Shown here: in pieces, positions 38,861 through 48,787 of the stretch
Position numbering within the stretch: the stretch's first letter is position 1
Layout: every line of letters starts with the position of its first letter
NCBI GenBank assembly: GCA_051294375.1
Contig: CM119263.1
Span: 7,208,494 to 7,272,493, forward strand
DNA: 64,000 nucleotides
Direction: 5' to 3'
From: Paraspadella gotoi
Taxonomy: Eukaryota > Chaetognatha
The notes under the pieces: model-generated
Database searches by the model: none
What the model was told of the DNA's origin: nothing
What the model saw: the letters and a program-made list of their open reading frames with translations, nothing else
Made by a program: the position numbers and the translations under genes

Positions 38861-41463
38861 AAGTTCAGCACAAACTTACCTTTCGTCTCTTACCAGCAAA
38901 TCGATACAAGTCATCACCGAATCGATATCACTGCTTAAATCTTATCATTAATTCAGCTTTTTTGCATCATTCATATTATCTCAAGGCGATAAATATTATT
39001 GAGTTATGCACAGTGCCACAGTTGCATGTTACGCGGACTGCCCCGGCGAGAAAATGCTTAATCATTGCAGAAGATGACCGAAGCAGTAAATCGGTAAATG
39101 TGGGCGTAGATGGGCCGCGCGGTTAAAGCTCTTGGTGGCAGCGAATGGCTGCGCGATATATATTCCAGGCTGACCGAATAATAATAAAACCTCATCTCTC
39201 CTTCGCACCTTGCGGAGACGTTTCATTGAAGCCTTTATCTTTCATACTCTTAGTTGACTGATGACTGAAAGAAATTTTAAATCGTGAGAGAGAGAGAGAG
39301 AGAGAGACGAGAGCCGACGGAAGAGAAACAGAGAAGAGAAAGAATGAGAGAGAGAGAGAGCGGATAGAGAGAGATGAGAGACCCGCCATAGTTCTCAAAG
39401 TCTCGACGTTGCCGTCCGGAGAGAAGCCGCGTGCTCTTTGTGCGGCCAAACGCGACACCTGGGCAAAAGCCTCTGCCGCGTCCGAGTGTCTGGAGACAGC
39501 GGCGCGTCCCCCGCGGCGGCGGCTGGCTCGGCGGCGGCGGCGGCGCGGCGGCGGCGCGGCCTGTTCTGCTAGGCGAAATCCTATGTCTGCGCGTGCGTTG
39601 ATACGAGTAAAATCTGGCGCGGGCCATTCTATTTCCGCGTATAAGGTAGTTATTACCTCGGGATACCTGTAGCAGTCGCACCGACAGGCCCGCCCTCACC
39701 CTGTGGTCACCATCGCACCCCATTCACAGAAAATTCAAGCCTTTATCCCTGTTACATTCTTTCGTTACTACCTACCGCGACGCCACTCATCCATTCTGCC
39801 CCATCGCTCCATGCTCTCTCTACCTCGATTGTCTTTGGCGAGGAATCAAGACTTTTTTTGTTCTGCGCTCTCTCTCTTCTATCGCGTGTGCAGCGTGGGA
39901 CAGATAGGAAAGACGAGGAGGAAATAGAGAGGAGGAGAGAAAGCATAAGGAAGAGAAGGATTTATGAAAAGGAAAGAAGAGATGGGAAGGAGCAAGAAGG
40001 AAGAAAAAGGATGGAGAAAGGAGAGTTAGAAGATTGAAAAGAGTGTTGATTTTAAAGTGAAGGAGTTAAAAATAAAGTTATCGAGTAATGCATATTTACT
40101 AATATTATAATAGTCTATAGTAATGTATAGGAAATAATACGGGATAAAACAACAGGGGCGAAAAAAACTTGAAAAATGAACGTTTAGATAATTAAAGCCT
40201 ATGGCTTTGTTGGTCGTCAGCGATGTCTCAACGGCTGTAAAACAATATAATAATGATTGAATTCAATAAGAAAGTAGTTAAAATATAATGTATAAAAGAC
40301 AATAATTCCGAGATTAAGTAAAAGAAAAACCTTCTGGTTCGTGGTTGTGCTCGGTTTACTCTGTCCAAGTTCCGTGACGCTTTCCCCTCGCAACGTTTGC
40401 CGGCGGAACCTCCATCTTCCTCTCCCCAATTTGGACAGTCCCGCGCAAGCCTTTCCCTTCCTTTTCCTGTTCTTATATTCCCCTTCCTCATTTTCGTTTC
40501 TCTCCTTCTCCCTGCCTCCTTCCTTTTCCCCTTATCGTCCCGCCAATAAACACCTCCACGATAAATTTAGCCCTCAAATCCGGAATCTAGTGGACTTGTT
40601 GAAAGGGAAACTATCGAAAATCCCAATGTCACTGTTGAAAGCTAAAATTAAAGGACAAAGTTTTAAACTAATTTAAGGTTACAAACTTCTAAGTTATATT
40701 AACGAATGAAAACCTTATTACTTAATCCGAAATGTTTTTTATAATTTGAATATCCTGTATTTTATTAATAAGTCTCCGTCAGTTAATGATAATTGCTAAA
40801 AATATTCATTACATAACTATTATTTGTTTATCGATTTTAAAAGCCGACAAAGCTTTGATATCGCCGCTTTAAGTCAACAGCCCTGCCTGCAGGTTTTTGT
40901 TACACCTGGTTGCCAAAAAAAAAATATGTTTCCATTACTGTTACACCCCGGTGTTGCCAAACGCGCGTTCCACCTTCGTAACACGACCGCCAGGGAATCT
41001 CACGCTCAATTCTCAGCGAAAAAAAGTATATTTTTGTTGGGCAGAGATCCCAAAGCGCGACGGCTGCTGCCGGGCCTGGCGCTGCGGGTCGGCGCGCTGC
41101 GGCAGGCGCTGCCCGGCTGGCGATGCCGTACCTGGGGCACTCCTTCTTTACTTTATATTTTCTCTCTCAACAAAAAAAAGAAGGAAAAGTTTAAAGACGC
41201 GGCGCCATGCGAAAAATTAAGCATATTTATTGCTTATTTTACTAATTGCTTATACATTCAATACAAATATATTTCAACCAACGGGGTAAAGATTAAAGCG
41301 AAAAATTTTTAAATTCCTTTAGTGCAAACAAAGTAAAATCTGATTTTTGTGACTCTCTGACCATTTTTACAATAATTTCTCAATTACTATAGCATAAATA
41401 ACAATCTAAAAGTGATGTGTCACCGAATCTTATGTAAATAAATTTTCCCTATTTTCTTTCTCC
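31316..41463 (+). repeat. 10-kb tandem segment, copy 2 (insertion-rich copy)
   Basis: Same order and orientation as 21195-31290. Between shared anchors it spans 8,521 bp (31439-39960) against 7,343 bp in copy 1 (21421-28764), a 16 percent expansion made mostly of one- and two-base insertions, also inside microsatellites. That profile resembles uncorrected single-molecule reads. It also has some larger differences: about 100 bp at 34815-34950, about 45 bp at 34205-34255, and a local duplication at 36350-36410. No genes seen. Confidence 0.9.
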
Positions 41464-42682
41464 TTTCCAGGTTTATTTTGGATAAAGAAAAATGATTCAC
41501 CACAGTATATAAAAAGCGCCCATGTCATAACTAAATTGACCTAACGCGGAATCGATCCCGCGAATATTTCAATGTAGTCATGGACGTGATTTTTTGTCGT
41601 CGTCCGTAAATACTCGTTATACTCAAGCGGCCAAATTGCGGCAATTCTTATGCCTTCCCAGATTGCTATGGAGGGACGGCAGCGTCTACGCTGAAATTAA
41701 ATCTAACCGGTTTCTTAGAAACTACAATTACTTTAAAAAAAATTACACACTCAAGCTAAAGACAAAGAAATTACACTATTTCGCATTGGCATAGCACAAC
41801 CCTTTTCGATTTACTCCGAATTTGTGGTAATTTTTTAGAACCGTCTAGCATAGAATAGCATAGTACAGCGAAATAAATGTACAATTAAATTAAAAACTTC
41901 CTAAGTTGACTCTCTTTGTCAAAATAAAATAACAACTATTTTAAGATACAATTTCAATTTTCCCTCCCAATTCTATAGACGGTTTACTTTGGCAGAGGCC
42001 GCCTTAAACTGGCAGTGTTTACGGGTGTGTCTCTCGGGACGACACGTCGAATATCCATTTCACTCCGTGGCTTTTGTTTTCTCTTTTTATCGCTAGATGT
42101 CACTGGTTCGTTTTAAGGGAGATGGGGAGATGGTTGAGCTCCGGACTTAGCGTTTTGTTTTGTTTTATTTGTGGTATGTAAATGTAATAAGGTAAAATCC
42201 CTTGAACCGAATTGACTGTAGGAAAAGTAATCTGATCGGAGACAGTTTAAAGTCGATTCATTTTATTTTGAAAAAAAAAAGCAAAATAAGAAAAATATAA
42301 AGCCATAAAAAGTGTACTGAGCGCCGAAAAAAGCTGATTATATTTATAACTTTATATGCCGATTAATTCCGACGCGGACAAACTTAATTGGAACTTATTG
42401 TTAGAGACGGAATAATATTATTATGACGAGCAATTTACTTACGAAAAATCATCTCAAATATATAAAACTCTTTCCTATCGGAAAAGAGAGAACATAAGTG
42501 CATCCGACGGATTAAGTAAATGACATCATTATATCGTGAGAGTCGGGAGCTGATTAGTTTTTCTGCTCTACTTTGAGCTCGCGGAAACTCGCTCGGGATT
42601 TAATCTCGGAGATTAAAAGGGAGAAAGAAGAGAAGCAGCCGGGGATAATCGACATTTTCTAAAGTGCACTTTTTATTTTTAG
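41464..42682. other. Single-copy sequence, no exon assigned
   Basis: From 41464 the sequence leaves the duplicated segment. A frame at 41594-41794 (plus strand, no ATG) and a short ATG frame at about 42103 (MSLVRFKGDGEM, preceded by a T-rich tract ending in AG) could be exon pieces. Neither has a matching donor. The region probably holds upstream introns or exons of the 42683-42841 gene. Confidence 0.35.
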
Positions 42683-42841
42683 GCCGAAACTTTGGCGCAA
42701 AAAGTCTTCTTCGCCTTGTCGAAACCAATTCGCGGATATGATTTAATTAAGCGGCGAGTTCCCGTGGATGGTTGTTTTTGTAGTCCGCGTTACTTGATCG
42801 ATCCAAAATCTGTTCTCGTTTATTCCTTTGGGAATATATAA
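42683..42841 (+). CDS. Last coding exon, possible METTL24-type methyltransferase fragment
   Basis: A textbook acceptor (T-rich, ending TTTTTAG at 42682) opens 52 codons in phase 0 to a TAA stop, with AATAAA 30 nt later. The peptide starts AETLAQKVFFALSK and ends DPKSVLVYSFGNI, with normal mixed composition. The segment DGCFC...LVYSFG resembles the pattern just before and within the first SAM-binding motif of METTL24-like (Methyltransf_21-type) proteins, as I remember that family. If so, the protein stops where the catalytic domain should begin. That would mean a pseudogene, a sequencing error at the stop, or a false resemblance. No donor occurs between VYSFG and the stop. It converges on the minus-strand exon at 43138-43000. 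Confidence 0.5.
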   Translation, partial: AETLAQKVFFALSKPIRGYDLIKRRVPVDGCFCSPRYLIDPKSVLVYSFGNI

Positions 42842-42870
42842 TTCACTTAGATATTCGATATGAATATTTT

Positions 42871-42876
42871 AATAAA
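42871..42876 (+). terminator. Poly(A) signal AATAAA
   Basis: A canonical hexamer 30 nt past the TAA at 42839-42841. It supports this being the true end of a plus-strand transcript. Confidence 0.45.
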
Positions 42877-42999
42877 AACTGTTTTTGTCCAGATGGGCGA
42901 ATCGCGATTTTCACTGCACCAATCCGGAGCAAATGGTAGAAAAAGGCATTTAAACGGTCGAATGGTTGAGGAAATTCGCGAAAACTAATTATTAAATTA

Positions 43000-43138
43000 T
43001 TAGGTTTGGTTTTCTCGAAATTTTAAATCAAAAACTAATCTTGCCAGAGGATTCGGAATGTGCCATTCTTCATCTTCATCGTCGTCGTCGTCATCATCAT
43101 CATCATCGAGCTTTTCTCGAATTGCGTTGATGAAATCG
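43000..43138 (-). CDS. Last coding exon, acidic C-terminus, unknown protein
   Basis: On the minus strand a pyrimidine tract, TTCCCTCTGCTCTCTCAG, ends at 43139 and gives a very strong acceptor. The exon starts with one base, then 45 codons and a TAA stop at 43002-43000. The peptide reads DFINAIREKL, ten Asp, EDEEWHIPNPLARL, then VFDLKFRENQT. The regions on both sides of the Asp run look like ordinary coding sequence, so the (GAT/GAC) run is probably a coding repeat. No family recognised. The likely poly(A) signal is a minus-strand AATAAA near 42820, which would overlap the neighbouring plus-strand exon. Upstream exons would lie above 43160, possibly served by the promoter-like DNA at 44.6-45.5 kb. 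Confidence 0.5.
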
Positions 43139-43407
43139 CTGAGAGAGCAGAGGGAACGATTGGGATATTAAAAGGAAGAGATCAAATGGGTGACCGGTGG
43201 TTGAGCGGGAAGTTAAAGAGGGAGAAAACAATTTATCTAAAACGTTCAATCATGAAAAATTGTAGACTATAAAATGAAAACATATTAAAAATTAGGAGAA
43301 ATTAAGAGAAAAGTAACACTATACCAATGGTAAAACTAGTGTCATATTATCAGAAATCGCAATGCCTTTTTGTTGTCATTCTCACAAGCAAGAATTGTGA
43401 GTCTATC

Positions 43408-43536
43408 TCAGTCTTTCGGTCGATTGCAGTCAGCAATGACGCGTGCCGATTGCCAGGCGTCGTGGGAGAAACGAAAATGTCGATCTTTAGCACGGGACAG
43501 ATATGGCGTTTGCTTTCGACTTGTAACGTAAATCAT
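43408..43536 (-). CDS. Short candidate coding stretch, unknown
   Basis: Minus-strand ATG at 43536, 42 codons, TGA at 43410-43408. The peptide includes SRAKDRHFRFSHDAW and SARVIADCNRPKD, with balanced composition. A plus-strand frame (43327-43551) competes. There is no strong donor or acceptor at its edges, so its link to the 43138-43000 exon is unproven. Confidence 0.2.
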   Translation of the reverse strand: MIYVTSRKQTPYLSRAKDRHFRFSHDAWQSARVIADCNRPKD

Positions 43537-44654
43537 AGCCTTTTTATATAAAGAGAAATCATTATCTTTACCTTATCTTTATTTGTTGTGATTTTTTTCG
43601 GTTTTGGACTAAATTTTCCTCGTCACGAATTCTAAATTCATTACTTTTTTATTAGTTCCTCCCATTTTTTGGGGGGTTGAATATTTTAAAATTTATAAAT
43701 TTTTGTGCGAAAAGTAATCGTAGATACATTTTTTCGGCACCTTTTGGTAATATTTATTTGTCCGCACGACCGAGTTTCTGTCAAATGAAAACTAGATAGA
43801 AAGAATAAGAATTATTGATTTTATGCCGCATTTTATGCCACAACAAAAGTGACACTTGGCGGAATTCACTCTTTTTATTTTACGACCGAATTTGCTGACT
43901 CTGTTTTGTGGCTAAAGTTGCTCTCTCTCTTTCGAAAACTGACATTTTAGTTCCATTTTATGGCTCAAGTCGCTGCCAATTTCATGAGCATCGATGTCGG
44001 AATTTGGATGCAAAAAAGGAAACAAGACAGAAAGACGATCCTCGCGAAATAATATATTTTATTTAATTGCGCCGTGTAACTGTTGGTTAAATTTTTTTTT
44101 TTGTTTTACTTTACAAATAAGTTATCAACCATAAGATTTGTTGTTGTTCATAGTCTTGTAATCATCAGGTAATGAGTCCACATAAGAAAATCACTGCGGC
44201 GCCACACCTTGAATTTGCCGGTTCTTGTTTTTTCATTCACTCCTTTTCGATTTGACACTTTCTCACTTTTTATCAACTTTTGTGTTTAACGAACTCCGTC
44301 ACGCGAAGGGAGAGGCTTATGAGGCGAAGGAAAGGTAAACAGAATCTCCGTCGGAAAAGAAGGAAAAAAAGGTTAGTCGAGCAGAAGGTAAGGAGCGGTT
44401 GAAGCGGTGGCGGCGGCAGCGTCAACGGCGGCGCAGCGCCGCTCTTCGCCCAGCGTCGTCGCCGAAAATCGGGAAGAAAAAAAAAANNNNNNNNNNNNNN
44501 NNNNNNNNNNNNNNNNNNNNNNNNNNNNNNNNNNNNNNNNNNNNNNNNNNNNNNNNNNNNNNNNNNNNNNNNNNNNNNNNNNNNNNNNNNNNNNNNNNNN
44601 NNNNNNNNNNNNNNNNNNNNNNNNNNNNNNNNNNNNNNNNNNNNGCTAAGGCGT
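43537..44654. other. Single-copy sequence ending in a GC-rich gap edge
   Basis: AT-rich with no supported exon. A plus-strand CAG|GTAATG donor-like site lies at 44168. 44395-44486 is rich in GGC/GCG with a poly-A end at the gap. Confidence 0.4.
44187..44234 (+). repeat. Dispersed ~48-bp motif, also at 25190
   Basis: AAAATCACTGCGGCGC, ACAC, TTG and GTTCTTGTTTTTTC occur in the same order here and at 25190-25236 (and in copy 2 near 35935). About 80 percent of positions match by eye. It may be a conserved end or core of a transposon family. Confidence 0.5.
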
Positions 44655-44762
44655 TCCGCACTCCGCAGCCGCTGACGTCACGGGTAATTCTTAACGCAAT
44701 CGNNNNNNNNNNTCCGCACTCCGCAGCCACTGACGTCACTGACGTCATTCTTAACGCAATCG
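44655..44762. promoter_or_regulatory. Three perfect CRE (TGACGTCA) sites around a 10-N gap
   Basis: TGACGTCA occurs at 44673-44680, 44731-44738 and 44740-44747. The unit TCCGCACTCCGCAGCC(G/A)C, CRE, TTCTTAACGCAATCG is present on both sides of the 10-N gap (44703-44712), so the two halves may be one locus written twice. CRE is the CREB/ATF palindrome and is common in CpG-rich promoters. The adjoining gaps hide the start site. Confidence 0.55.
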
Positions 44763-45380
44763 AAAATTAAGTGTTTCGATAAAGTANNNNNNNNNNNNNN
44801 NNNNNNNNNNNNNNNNNNNNNNNNNNNNNNNNNNNNNNNNNNNNNNNNNNNNNNNNNNNNNNNNNNNNNNNNNNNNNNNNNNNNNNNNNNNNNNNNNNNN
44901 NNNNNNNNNNNNNNNNNNNNNNNNNNNNNNNNNNNNNNNNNNNNNNNNNNNNNNNNNNNNNNNNNNNNNNNNNNNNNNNNNNNNNNNNNNNNNNNNNNNN
45001 NNNNNNNNNNNNNNNNNNNNNNNNNNNNNNNNNNNNNNNNNNNNNNNNNNNNNNNNNNNNNNNNNNNNNNNNNNNNNNNNNNNNNNNNNNNNNNNNNNNN
45101 NNNNNNNNNNNNNNNNNNNNNNNNNNNNNNNNNNNNNNNNNNNNNNNNNNNNNNNNAAAATAATGGGGAAAAATGTACTTAGTTTTAGCTTAGTCATACA
45201 TAGATCGGAAAATTAAAAAAATAGTTAGATAATTACGACAGTTTCGTCAGTTTTCGACTTAGATTAAAGTACTTGGAAATAATAAAGGAAACGGATATTT
45301 TGTATAAAAAATGTGATACTATTCTCTTTTTATCGAACCATTCCACTTTCTTCCCTGCTCAAATATTATCGCCCAGCTTC

Positions 45381-45452
45381 TTTCCCGCCAAAAGCTTTCC
45401 TCCTATCTTTGAATGTCCCGCCAAATGCATCGATCGCCTTTATTTCGCGCCC
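45381..45452. promoter_or_regulatory. Cluster of E2F-like sites
   Basis: TTTCCCGCCAAAA at 45381-45393, a weaker TCCCGCCAAA at about 45416, and TTTCGCGCCC at 45443-45452 match the TTTSSCGC E2F/DP consensus. Two more, TTTGGCGGGAAAAA at about 46340 and TTTCCCGCG at about 46397, lie across the gap. Five matches in 1.1 kb suggest a promoter of a cell-cycle or replication gene. No product is recognised. Confidence 0.4.
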
Positions 45453-45703
45453 TTCATCAAAAGCGTCGGCGATTCGAGAGACATTTTTTTTTTTNNNNNN
45501 NNNNNNNNNNNNNNNNNNNNNNNNNNNNNNNNNNNNNNNNNNNNNNNNNNNNNNNNNNNNNNNNNNNNNNNNNNNNNNNNNNNNNNNNNNNNNNNNNNNN
45601 NNNNNNNNNNNNNNNNNNNNNNNNNNNNNNNNNNNNNNNNNNNNNNNNNNNNNNNNNNNNNNNNNNNNNNNNNNNNNNNNNNNNNNNNNNNNNNNNNNNN
45701 NNN

Positions 45704-45740
<37 letters not shown>
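45704..45740. repeat. (GA)n at a gap edge
   Basis: GA dinucleotides emerging from the gap 45495-45703. Confidence 0.9.
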
Positions 45741-45741
<1 letters not shown>

Positions 45742-45955
45742 TCCTTTCTTTGATTAATCCTCCGGTGGTTGCCGCGTTAAGCAACCGACCAACAAATGAG
45801 CCCCGGGGAGTGACCCACTCAAAACAGAAAAAAAAAAAAAAGAAACACAAAATAATCACTAAAGTCTAAACGCCAAAACAAAAGCGCACGCGCACTTTGG
45901 CGACTCTGTTACCCATTCATTCCGAGTCACTCGTCAACCGGGGTCGGGGGCAAAA

Positions 45956-46060
45956 ATGTCGGAAGGCGACGCGCACGGCTTGCGCTTTGGACCACGCTCG
46001 TTGTCATGGATACGCAGAGTATTTGTTGACGAGAATCTTTGCCAAAAACTCAGTAGGTAG
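45956..46060 (+). CDS. Short candidate first exon or uORF
   Basis: An ATG in a good context (CAAAAATGT) within CpG-rich DNA between the E2F-like clusters opens 34 codons: MSEGDAHGLRFGPR, then SLSWIRRVFVDEN, then LCQKLSR and TAG. Composition is coding-like. There is only a weak donor (AG|GTAGTG) at its end. It could be the start exon of the gene driven by the E2F-like sites, an upstream ORF, or chance. Confidence 0.25.
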   Translation: MSEGDAHGLRFGPRSLSWIRRVFVDENLCQKLSR

Positions 46061-47377
46061 TGAAGGCGAAGTAACGGAGGTGGGAGAAGAAAGGGGTGGG
46101 AAATATTTAAGGGAAAGAACAGAACTCGGAAAGCAAAGAGCATACTGCGGGGAAGTACGAGTAGTAATAGTGAAGAAGAATTTTGAAAATGAAGCGAATA
46201 ATCAAGCAATAACTTTTTAAATCAATCGGGAAGGGGCATACATGCAGAATTTTTTTCATTTTGCAATTTACAATGCTTTCGACCACCTGCCGACGCTTTT
46301 GCATTGTATTGCCCCATCGCGGCTGCAGAAAGAAGCTTCTTTGGCGGGAAAAAGAAATGAAGCTTAAAATCGCGAATCCAAGTTTTTCGTCTTTCATTTC
46401 CCGCGAGTTTCAAGAGTTTCCAATTTCGACGCCGCGAATAAACGTTAATTATTGTCCGAAAGAGGGNNNNNNNNNNNNNNNNNNNNNNNNNNNNNNNNNN
46501 NNNNNNNNNNNNNNNNNNNNNNNNNNNNNNNNNNNNNNNNNNNNNNNNNNNNNNNNNNNNNNNNNNNNNNNNNNNNNNNNNNNNNNNNNNNNNNNNNNNN
46601 NNNNNNNNNNNNNNNNNNNNNNNNNNNNNNNNNNNNNNNNNNNNNNNNNNNNNNNNNNNNNNNNNNNNNNNNNNNNNNNNNNNNNNNNNNNNNNNNNNNN
46701 NNNNNNNNNNNNNNNNNNNNNNNNNNNNNNNNNNNNNNNNNNNNNNNNNNNNNNNNNNNNNNNNNNNNNNNNNNNNNNNNNNNNNNNNNNNNNNNNNNNN
46801 NNAGAGAGAGAGAGAGAGAATGGAAAGGAACGCTGGAAAAACTAGGATGCAATAAACAAAAGCGAAAGAAAGGAGATACGGGTTCGAGAAAAACGAAAAG
46901 GAGGGAAATAAAAGGGGAAAAGGGGCGGAGCAAAGAGTAAGGAAATGAAATTGGCATGAAAGGTAAATCAAAGAAAGAGTTCAGGGACAAAGAAGGAGAT
47001 GGTAGAAACACATAGAAAAATGAGATATTTTTTGTATCGGGGTAGAGTGAGATTATTTTGATATAAAATAGAAATAGGGGTCGAGAAAAATATATGCAAA
47101 TTGAGCAATNNNNNNNNNNNNNNNNNNNNNNNNNNNNNNNNNNNNNNNNNNNNNNNNNNNNNNNNNNNNNNNNNNNNNNNNNNNNNNNNNNNNNNNNNNN
47201 NNNNNNNNNNNNNNNNNNNNNNNNNNNNNNNNNNNNNNNNNNNNNNNNNNNNNNNNNNNNNNNNNNNNNNNNNNNNNNNNNNNNNNNNNNNNNNNNNNNN
47301 NNNNNGAGAAAGAGAGAGAGAGAAAGTTGCGAGAAATGATTTGTATTCTGATCAAAGTTTCTCCTTCGCTTTAACAG
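46061..47377. other. Gap-broken sequence, competing frames
   Basis: At 46222-46466 two frames on the minus strand and one on the plus strand are all open (for example a minus-strand frame with LKLAGNERRKTWIRDFKLH). I cannot choose between them, and E2F-like sites overlap. 46800-47040 is purine-rich. Gaps at 46467-46802 and 47110-47305 end in (GA)n. Confidence 0.4.
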
Positions 47378-47432
47378 ATTTTGGTTTGCTGCGCCACCTC
47401 CGCTTCCTCCACCGCCGCCGTCACCACCTCCA
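47378..47432 (+). CDS. Possible 5' edge of a Pro-rich exon, cut by a gap
   Basis: The acceptor CTTCGCTTTAACAG ends at 47377. The next 55 bases read, in one frame, FWFAAPPPLPPPPPSPPP, and then hit the gap 47433-47702. The same DNA on the minus strand reads as a Gly-rich run (GGGDGGGGGSGGG). The GGN/CCN repeat makes the strand uncertain. Confidence 0.25.
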
Positions 47433-47813
47433 NNNNNNNNNNNNNNNNNNNNNNNNNNNNNNNNNNNNNNNNNNNNNNNNNNNNNNNNNNNNNNNNNNNN
47501 NNNNNNNNNNNNNNNNNNNNNNNNNNNNNNNNNNNNNNNNNNNNNNNNNNNNNNNNNNNNNNNNNNNNNNNNNNNNNNNNNNNNNNNNNNNNNNNNNNNN
47601 NNNNNNNNNNNNNNNNNNNNNNNNNNNNNNNNNNNNNNNNNNNNNNNNNNNNNNNNNNNNNNNNNNNNNNNNNNNNNNNNNNNNNNNNNNNNNNNNNNNN
47701 NNCCTCATCATCGATTTCTTTCTCTTTTTAATAAAACCTTTACGACTGCCTCAGTGCCTCCCCAACTTACCAAAACCTACCCACGTACCATTTTCTTTTC
47801 TTCTTACCTCTTT

Positions 47814-48014
47814 TCATATTGGATTAATTGATGTTTTTTTTTTATATATTTTACATATCTTACAGCGGATCTCGGCCTTCTGGTCTTCCGCTAATGATCG
47901 TGGGCAGATCCGGCATCGTTTGCTCAAACTTGTTTGCCTTAGCACCCAAAAATGTCGGGCCAGATATAAGAAAAAAAAATATAGAACGAAAACAATCGGG
48001 ACTAAAACAAACAT
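47814..48014 (-). CDS. Candidate small membrane protein with CxxC pair, or a start exon
   Basis: Two minus-strand readings overlap. Reading A: ATG at 48014, 66 codons to a stop at 47814. It has a hydrophobic segment (PIVFVLYFFFLYLARHF) followed by CRIC, 15 residues, then CKIC and a Lys-rich tail, like a single-pass protein with a zinc-ribbon-type cysteine pair. Reading B: ATG at 47916 (A at -3) reads MPDLPTIISGRPEGRDP to a GTAAGA donor after 47864, like a first coding exon. On the plus strand, 47866-48014 also has a good acceptor (CATATCTTACAG) and stays open. All three look coding-like, so only the locus, not the frame, is supported. No family recognised. Confidence 0.25.
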   Translation of the reverse strand: MFVLVPIVFVLYFFFLYLARHFWVLRQTSLSKRCRICPRSLAEDQKAEIRCKICKIYKKKTSINPI

Positions 48015-48099
48015 GTAAGGAACGGAGTAAATAATATGGACGTGACCCGAAAAAGGTTTTCTCCTCCGTCGCGTTCTGCGTCGAAGACTCGACAAGAAG

Positions 48100-48112
48100 G
48101 TATCCTAGCAAC
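48100..48112. promoter_or_regulatory. X-box-like RFX site
   Basis: GTATCCTAGCAAC fits two X-box half sites (GTHNYY and RRNAAC) with a 1-bp instead of 2-bp spacer. It is 184 bp upstream of the minus-strand ATG at 47916, within the distance usual for RFX targets such as ciliary genes. Confidence 0.3.
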
Positions 48113-48787
48113 CGAGACACAAAGCTAAATGAGTTTCGAAATTACTTTGAAAATCAAGGTAACTTGAGAGGGAGTAGTGATTGTGAAGTGCTGATGGCTG
48201 ATTCGCTGACTCATACGTGATACTAATAAAAGAAGGTCATCATTGAGATTTGGAAGTCAATATTTGAGTTTGGTTTGTGAGGACTTCGTTCTATCAGCGA
48301 TTTTGACTCTAACTTCAATCTCGATTCCAACATCCATCTACTTCTTTCTCATTTCATCAGGAAGTCAACCAACGGGAACTAAGGATCGTAAGATGCGATA
48401 CGAAAAAGGAATTCTGGAAATGGAGGAAAGGTTGCCAAATACGGGATTGATTCTTCTTGTTGACTGGAATAAAGTTGGAAGCATAAAAAACCAGAACCCA
48501 GGCTTGGTACACTGTCAAAAGCATATTGCACACTTTGCACACTGCACAGTTTCGACACCGCTGTGAGATTTGCTCATTGGGGGTAAGCATCAAAATGAGA
48601 CGACTGAAAATGTGAAAAATTAAAGCATGGATCGAATTGAACTTTTTTTTCTCTTTTAATCCAATTATAAGGCTCAACCCAACGATTACAAAAAAGCAAT
48701 TTAAGAAAAAGCAGGTCGTAACTATGTCGCACTCTAGAAGAAATCACTGCCCCATGCGATTGGGTTGTTTTCACCGTCGACTTGGCA

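Noticed and set aside
41546-41566. CGCGG...CCGCG hairpin resembling a tRNA T arm on the minus strand
   Set aside because: The loop sequence lacks the TTCRA core, the spacing is off by one, and no A box or acceptor stem is found in the expected upstream position.
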